A stretch of 59,896 nucleotides of DNA, from NCBI RefSeq assembly GCF_003387575.1, contig NZ_QUAB01000017.1, forward strand, positions 1-59,896, written 5' to 3'. The stretch comes from Microbacterium bovistercoris (lineage in GTDB: Bacteria; Actinomycetota; Actinomycetes; Actinomycetales; Microbacteriaceae). How positions within the stretch are numbered: position 1 is the first letter of the stretch; every line of letters begins with the position of its first letter. Of the stretch, positions 59,745 to 59,896 are shown piece by piece. The notes beneath the pieces are model-generated. The model saw only the letters and a list, made by a program, of their open reading frames with translations, searched no databases and was not told where the DNA came from. The position numbers were made by a program, and so were the translations under genes.

Positions 59745-59896
59745 CCAGAACGAGCCCGGTGCGCCCGTCCCGCCCGTGATGCCGCCGGTGCAGCCCGCCG
59801 CCGCGCCGCCGGCTCCGCCGGCATCCGCGCCCGTCCCGCCGGCGCCGGGCGCTCCCGTGGCGCCCCCTGCGCCCGCGACGGTCGTGCCCCCGACGC
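59713..59896 (+). CDS. Pro-rich N-terminus of a protein running off the window
   Basis: ATG 59713 lies inside the DUF3180 gene end (32-base overlap) and opens a frame that runs to the window edge: MTESQTTPPSDQNEPGAP then long Pro/Ala/Val stretches. In related genomes a membrane protein with a PH-like domain often follows DUF3180. No domain is visible here, so the product stays open. Confidence 0.55.
   Translation, partial: MTESQTTPPSDQNEPGAPVPPVMPPVQPAAAPPAPPASAPVPPAPGAPVAPPAPATVVPPT

Overview
The window is high-GC actinobacterial DNA, most likely Microbacterium or a close Microbacteriaceae relative. The grounds are strong G/C bias at third codon positions, many leaderless genes with a TAnnnT box about 6 nt before the start codon, the run tilS-hpt-ftsH-folE-folP-folB-folK-DUF3180, and an ESX-type small-protein locus. 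The species is inferred, not proven.

Layout. 1-3.9 kb: end of a type VII secretion (WXG100) locus with a lipase-like effector and two tandem paralogous lipoproteins, which resemble an effector with membrane-anchored immunity. 3.9-13.0 kb: housekeeping and stress genes (serine-recombinase-like protein, mdh, zinc peptidase, proline iminopeptidase, aldehyde dehydrogenase, glutaredoxin, GT2-GtrA glycosyltransferase, LtrA). 12.4-20.2 kb: a TetR regulator with a clear palindromic operator facing a five-gene catabolic operon (deiminase, amidase, C45 acyltransferase, amidohydrolase, NCS1 permease). 20.4-24.0 kb: a MarR-centred electrophile/quinone-type cluster (quinone oxidoreductase, MFS exporter, aldo-keto reductase). 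24-32.4 kb: mixed genes, including a two-gene ATP-grasp RiPP (graspetide-like) locus at 27.4-28.7 kb and a frameshifted 3-hydroxyacyl-CoA dehydrogenase.

32,450-49,597 is an integrated element bounded by 48-bp direct repeats exactly 17,100 bp apart, the right one inside tRNA-Phe(GAA). It has actinomycete integrative and conjugative element (AICE) hallmarks: FtsK/TraSA-like translocase, RepSA-like initiator, excisionase and tyrosine integrase. Its cargo is a leftward operon that looks like an anti-phage module: regulator, PvuII-like m4C methyltransferase, unknown protein, PLD-SF2 helicase, small protein, DndD-like zinc-hook ATPase, small protein, DUF1643 protein and a PIN-like membrane protein.

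49.5-59.9 kb returns to chromosome: tRNAs Phe, Asp and Glu, an M23 peptidase, ppa, tilS, a DUF937 protein, hpt, ftsH and the folate operon.

A second theme is repeats. A dispersed palindrome (core GACCGCGYGGTC) forms arrays at 9.4, 20.3 and 24.1-24.6 kb. Three tandem hairpins with compensatory changes lie at 53.2-53.4 kb. REP-like palindromes recur at 7.4, 14.1, 49.4 and 58.3 kb. A repeat cassette is inserted in frame in folP. The hairpin between tRNA-Phe and its terminator exists in two versions with covarying stems, one at each end of the element.
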